From Chloroflexota bacterium (GTDB lineage Bacteria; Chloroflexota; Dehalococcoidia; GIF9; UBA5629): 44,556 nt of DNA. The DNA lies in the NCBI GenBank assembly GCA_016865855.1, contig VGNX01000011.1, positions 1 through 44,556 of the forward strand. Direction: 5' to 3'. A model generated the notes under the pieces. It ran no database searches. It was not told the origin of the DNA and saw only the letters and a list, made by a program, of their open reading frames with translations. Shown here piece after piece: positions 41,186-44,556 of the stretch. The translations under genes were made by a program, and so were the position numbers. The stretch's first letter is position 1, and every line of letters starts with the position of its first letter.

Positions 41186-41356
41186 ATGACCAAAAGTGCA
41201 GTTGAAATAGTCGAGGAATATCTATCTGATGACCAAAAGAGGTGGGCAAAATTAGCCAGCGAGGTGAATTGGCGTCGCCTGGAGCTTCTGCTGCTCAGGG
41301 AAATATTACTTGAACTCAAGAAGCTGAACCAAAATAAGCTTGTCTCTTCACCTTAA
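41186..41356 (+). CDS. small hypothetical protein (56 aa)
   Basis: ATG 41186 to TAA 41356 encodes 56 residues, beginning MTKSAVEIVEEYLSDDQKRW. It is helical, with REILLELKKLNQNK near the end, and has charge patterning like a coiled coil. GGTGGTGAAGAG precedes the ATG, and the gene starts 20 bases after the DUF2284 stop on the same strand. I do not recognise the family. The ribosome site and close spacing support a real gene. Confidence 0.6.
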   Translation: MTKSAVEIVEEYLSDDQKRWAKLASEVNWRRLELLLLREILLELKKLNQNKLVSSP

Positions 41357-41423
41357 ACACCCCAGCTCTGCTTCCCATCTCTGAATTTGTTTAGACATCA
41401 GGATGAATGGAGATGGTTTATTT

Positions 41424-41489
41424 GTCATTGCGAGCGAAGCGTGGCAATCTCTGGGATTGCTTCGGGGCTTAAGCCCCTCGCAATGACAG
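41424..41489. repeat. TGTCATTGC inverted repeat, copy 5
   Basis: TGTCATTGCGAGCGAAGCG..GGCAATCTC is on the left and GGGATTGCTTCGGGGCTTA..GCCCCTCGCAATGACA on the right. This is the most complete copy in the window and the inverse orientation of 5401-5465. Confidence 0.75.
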
Positions 41490-41558
41490 TTTGAGTTGTT
41501 GAACGCTAACTGAAATGGACAACATACTGGTAACCCGACAGAAAAGGAGGGAAGCAGA

Positions 41559-42128
41559 ATGCTAAAAGATTTAGTCTTAAAGAACCGAAGCTACCGGCGG
41601 TTTTATCAGGAGGTCGTTGTAGAACTCAAGACATTGAGGGAACTCGTTGACCTGGCCAGGCTGTCAGCTTCAGCACTAAATCTGCAACCATTGAAATATG
41701 TGCTTTCCTGTGAACCCCAAAAGAACGCTTTGATATTTCCACACCTCGGCTGGGCAGGCTATCTTAAAGACTGGCTAGGCCCGGCTGAAGGTGAAAGACC
41801 ATCGGCGTATATAATCATACTTGGAGACACGGAGATAAGTCGGGCATTTGGCTGCGACCATGGCATAGCAGCCCAAAGCATTCTCTTAGGGGCCACGGAG
41901 AGAGGCTTGGGTGGCTGCATGATTGCCACAGTAAAAAGACAGGAACTCAGCCAGGCTCTGGGGATAGCACCGCGCTGTGAAATACTCCTCGTCATAGCCC
42001 TCGGCAAACCTAAAGAAACGGTTGTTATCGAGAAAGTTGGGCCTGACGGAGATGTCAAGTACTGGCGGGACAGCCAAAGCGGACACCATGTGCCAAAACG
42101 AGCACTGGATGACATCATCATTGGCTAG
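41559..42128 (+). CDS. nitroreductase-family FMN oxidoreductase
   Basis: It is a 189-aa nitroreductase-fold protein: LVLKNRSYRRFYQEVVVELK (FMN phosphate-binding Arg pair), LARLSASALNLQPLKYVL, GIAAQSILLGATERGLGGCM (about residue 108) and ILLVIALGKPKETV. AAAGGAGGG precedes the ATG. Such enzymes reduce nitro groups, quinones or other electrophiles with NAD(P)H; the true substrate is unknown. It follows DUF2284 and the small gene on the same strand. Confidence 0.88.
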   Translation: MLKDLVLKNRSYRRFYQEVVVELKTLRELVDLARLSASALNLQPLKYVLSCEPQKNALIFPHLGWAGYLKDWLGPAEGERPSAYIIILGDTEISRAFGCDHGIAAQSILLGATERGLGGCMIATVKRQELSQALGIAPRCEILLVIALGKPKETVVIEKVGPDGDVKYWRDSQSGHHVPKRALDDIIIG

Positions 42129-42141
42129 ATGTGGAGCTAAT

Positions 42142-42170
42142 TTACATAACTGCCGTGCAACAGGTATAAT
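42142..42170 (+). promoter_or_regulatory. promoter of glgP
   Basis: TTACAT at 42142-42147 and a perfect TATAAT at 42165-42170 are 17 bases apart. Transcription should start near 42177, only about ten bases before the ATG at 42188. No Shine-Dalgarno is visible in that short leader. Confidence 0.65.
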
Positions 42171-42187
42171 AACCAGTCAGCCATAAG

Positions 42188-44332
42188 ATGAATAATGAGT
42201 CAGTTTCGAAGCTCCCAAGGCGCATCGACGGGCTAAGCGAGCTAGCCTATAATTTATGGTGGAGCTGGCATATAGAAGCACGGCAACTGTTTAAAGCCCT
42301 GGATAACCCCTTATGGAAAGCCACGGGGCATAATCCTGTCAAGCTACTGCAACAAATCGCCCCTTATCGATTGGTAGCAGCAGCTCAAGATCCTCTCTTC
42401 CTTAAAAAGTATGACTCTGTTATGAGCGACTTCAAAGACGCGATGTCGGAAGGTAACACCTGGTTCAATACAAAGTATCCTCATCTTGCCCAGCACACTA
42501 TAGCCTACTTTTCGCTGGAATTCGCCATCCATAACTCGCTACCTCTTTACGCCGGAGGACTCGGCGTTCTGGCAGGCGACTACTGCAAAGAGTCGAGCGA
42601 CCTGGGACTACCTATGGTAGGTATAGGATTCATGTATCCGCAGGGTTATTTCCACCAGCATATTTCCGCCGATGGTTGGCAAGAAGAGTTCTACGAACAG
42701 TTGAACTTCGGTGAAGCACCTATCAGGCCGGTGCTTACCGCTGAAGGACAACCGATGACCGTCGAAGCCCCACTGGACATGAGGTCGGTTCGAGTCAATA
42801 TATGGCAAGCAAATGTTGGGCGGGTAAAGCTCTATTTGTTGGATACTAACGTTGAAGGGAATTCACCATCGGATCGCGAGCTTTCGGCACGCCTTTATGC
42901 CGGCGACCAGGAGATGCGCCTGCAACAGCAAATCATCATAGGTATTGGTGGGGTGCGTGTTCTCCGAGCGCTCGGCATCGAGCCGGTTATCTGGCATGCT
43001 AACGAAGGATATAGCGCCTTCATGATGTTAGAACGTATTCGGGAACTGGTGGTAAAGGGGCTGAGCTTCCCTGAAGCCGCAGACAAGGTGCGAGCTACGA
43101 CTGTCTTCACCATCCACTCGCTAGTTCCGGGTGGCAACGATACCTTTTCTCCCGACCTAATTGAAAGGTATTTCCACCGTTATTGGGATTCCCTCAGACT
43201 GGGCAGAGAGACGTTCCTGGAGTTGGGTAGGCGGGAGTCAGATAATTCGGCCTTCAATATGACTGTATTGGGTTTGAGAATGGCTGACTACCGCAACGGT
43301 GTCAGCCAGCTCCACGGCGGATTATGCCGTCGGACGTGTCATTCTCTATGGCCTGATGCCGAAGAGAAGGAAGTGCCCATCGGCTCGGTGACTAACGGCG
43401 TTCATGTTCCCACATGGGTGGCACCACAAACAGCCAGCCTATATGAAGCATATCTTAGCCATGACTGGCTGAAGAGACATGATGACCCGACTGTGTGGGA
43501 GAAGGTGCTCGATATCCCAGATGAGGGAATATGGGCAACACGTCGGTGGTTAAAGAACAAGCTCATCAGTTCGGTGAAAGAACGAGCACGAGGACGCTGG
43601 GCTGAAGACCATGTAGCCCCGGAGCAGGCATTAGCCATGGGGGCTTTACTCGACACGGAAGTGCTTACTATCGCCTTCTGCCGACGTTTCACCGCTTACA
43701 AGCGAGCCTCGCTTATTCTAAATGATATTGGCCGCTTAAAGAAGCTACTTCGGAACGAATTTAGACCAGTCCAGATAATCTTCGCTGGCAAAGCCCATCC
43801 TGATGACGAACGCGGGAAGCAGCTCATCCAGGAAATATACAACGCAGCAAAAAACCCAGAGTTCGGCGGCAGAATAGCCTTCGTCGAGGATTATGATATG
43901 CACATGGCACGCTATCTTGTCCACGGCGCCGATGTCTGGCTCAACACACCTCAGCCTCTTCACGAAGCCAGCGGCACCAGTGGTCAAAAAGCTGCCCTTA
44001 ACGGAGTGCTGCATCTCAGCGTACTTGACGGCTGGTGGTGCGAAGGATACAACGGCAAGAATGGCTGGGCGATTCATGGCGATAGCGAAACGTCCGATTC
44101 GGCAGGCCAGGACAAGGTAGGTGCCGAAGAGCTGTACCGCCTGTTAGAAGATAAGGTCGTTCCTCTTTACTATGACCGCGACATAAACGGTGTGCCACAT
44201 GGCTGGATACAGGTAATCAAAGAAGCTATCCGTTCAAATGCACCATTGTTCAGCGCCCGGCGTATGGCAAAAGAATACACCGAGCACATGTATCTGCCTG
44301 CAGCTCAAGATAGCCAGACAATACAAATATAA
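42188..44332 (+). CDS. glgP: alpha-glucan phosphorylase (GT35)
   Basis: It releases glucose-1-phosphate from glycogen or maltodextrin. It is 714 aa, the short phosphorylase type. The first about 110 residues match the N-terminal DUF3417 domain (LSELAYNLWWSWHIEARQLF). Then come IAYFSLEFAIHNSLPLYAGG (about residue 107), WHANEGYSAFMMLERIREL (about residue 268), FAGKAHPDDERGKQLIQEI (about residue 530), and EASGTSGQKAALNGVLHLS (about residue 596), near the pyridoxal phosphate site. It is a single gene with its own promoter. No other glycogen gene is in view. Confidence 0.95.
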   Translation: MNNESVSKLPRRIDGLSELAYNLWWSWHIEARQLFKALDNPLWKATGHNPVKLLQQIAPYRLVAAAQDPLFLKKYDSVMSDFKDAMSEGNTWFNTKYPHLAQHTIAYFSLEFAIHNSLPLYAGGLGVLAGDYCKESSDLGLPMVGIGFMYPQGYFHQHISADGWQEEFYEQLNFGEAPIRPVLTAEGQPMTVEAPLDMRSVRVNIWQANVGRVKLYLLDTNVEGNSPSDRELSARLYAGDQEMRLQQQIIIGIGGVRVLRALGIEPVIWHANEGYSAFMMLERIRELVVKGLSFPEAADKVRATTVFTIHSLVPGGNDTFSPDLIERYFHRYWDSLRLGRETFLELGRRESDNSAFNMTVLGLRMADYRNGVSQLHGGLCRRTCHSLWPDAEEKEVPIGSVTNGVHVPTWVAPQTASLYEAYLSHDWLKRHDDPTVWEKVLDIPDEGIWATRRWLKNKLISSVKERARGRWAEDHVAPEQALAMGALLDTEVLTIAFCRRFTAYKRASLILNDIGRLKKLLRNEFRPVQIIFAGKAHPDDERGKQLIQEIYNAAKNPEFGGRIAFVEDYDMHMARYLVHGADVWLNTPQPLHEASGTSGQKAALNGVLHLSVLDGWWCEGYNGKNGWAIHGDSETSDSAGQDKVGAEELYRLLEDKVVPLYYDRDINGVPHGWIQVIKEAIRSNAPLFSARRMAKEYTEHMYLPAAQDSQTIQI

Positions 44333-44429
44333 GCCATCCAATAGCTTGCCACTCTGAACGCAAACCACGCCTCCGTCAGGCATCAGATAAAGCCGCGTTG
44401 CTTCAATGTCTACTCCTACCGTAATGTAG

Positions 44430-44556
44430 ACAGGCTGTCCGAAAATGTAGTCCCGACCCTTTAGGGTCGGGCTCCCGAGGCTAAAGCCTCGGGGCTACAT
44501 GTTTAATGTGTATCACCAATGAGCTATAATTTTTCCCACAAAGTGGGAGAGACAGA
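44430..44556. repeat. MITE copy 3, cut by window end
   Basis: ACAGGCTGTCCGAAAA follows TAG at 44427-44429 and runs unbroken to the last base (GGGAGAGACAGA). It matches the 155-bp element at 4357-4511 for its first 127 bases. The right inverted repeat lies beyond the window. Confidence 0.85.
44446..44499. repeat. BIME 13, carried inside MITE copy 3
   Basis: Both hairpins are identical to those of BIME 7, between TGTAG and CTACA. Confidence 0.85.

Overview
This 44.6 kb window carries 48 protein-coding genes (one partial). I found no rRNA, tRNA or CRISPR array. The gene set suggests an anaerobic or microaerophilic bacterium: rubrerythrin, an oxygen-sensitive two-subunit class I fumarase, a compact NAD-type isocitrate dehydrogenase and a short alpha-glucan phosphorylase. 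The mix, together with the many extragenic palindromes, is what I would expect of an uncultured Chloroflexota bacterium of the Dehalococcoidia type. That placement is inference; no marker gene here proves it.

Layout. 1-7.6 kb holds mostly plus-strand single genes: rubrerythrin, proB, proA, nadK, an ArgA-like acetyltransferase and a NUDIX hydrolase, with rph on the minus strand. Dense palindromic repeats separate them. 7.8-21.6 kb is a long minus-strand metabolic block. It runs from a methylmalonyl-CoA/propionyl-CoA carboxyltransferase, a small companion protein and a biotin-carrying pyruvate/oxaloacetate carboxyltransferase, through an aconitase-like LeuCD pair, isocitrate dehydrogenase and malate dehydrogenase, to fumarase alpha, SdhA-C-D-B and fumarase beta. 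A three-gene cassette (HEPN-like protein, HicB, HicA) sits in the middle. 21.7-23.7 kb is folP-folK-queD plus a Trm112-like protein. 23.8-26.5 kb is a two-gene GHKL ATPase/HARE-HTH operon that resembles a defence cassette. 26.9-30.3 kb holds an RNase J-like metallo-beta-lactamase protein and two tandem methyltransferases. 30.4-35.7 kb is a DNA repair block (yebC-ruvC-ruvA-rmuC, then uvrB). 36.1-44.3 kb holds membrane proteins, an RHH/RelE pair with a helix-hairpin-helix protein, a DUF2284 protein, a nitroreductase and glgP.

How the genes fit together. The metabolic block could form the succinate-propionate (transcarboxylase) route: methylmalonyl-CoA + pyruvate to oxaloacetate, then malate, fumarate and succinate. 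It could run in either direction. The aconitase-like and isocitrate dehydrogenase genes add an oxidative or biosynthetic arm. Citrate synthase, methylmalonyl-CoA mutase and a biotin carboxylase are not in the window.

The most unusual non-coding feature is a family of paired hairpins with GTAG at the foot of each arm and a fixed CTTTAG at each apex, while the stems change in a compensated way. They look like REP/BIME elements. Three copies of a MITE-like element carry one of these pairs inside them. One MITE copy has inserted into the apex of another BIME and left a 3-bp duplication. The elements are absent from about 7.0 to 32.6 kb.
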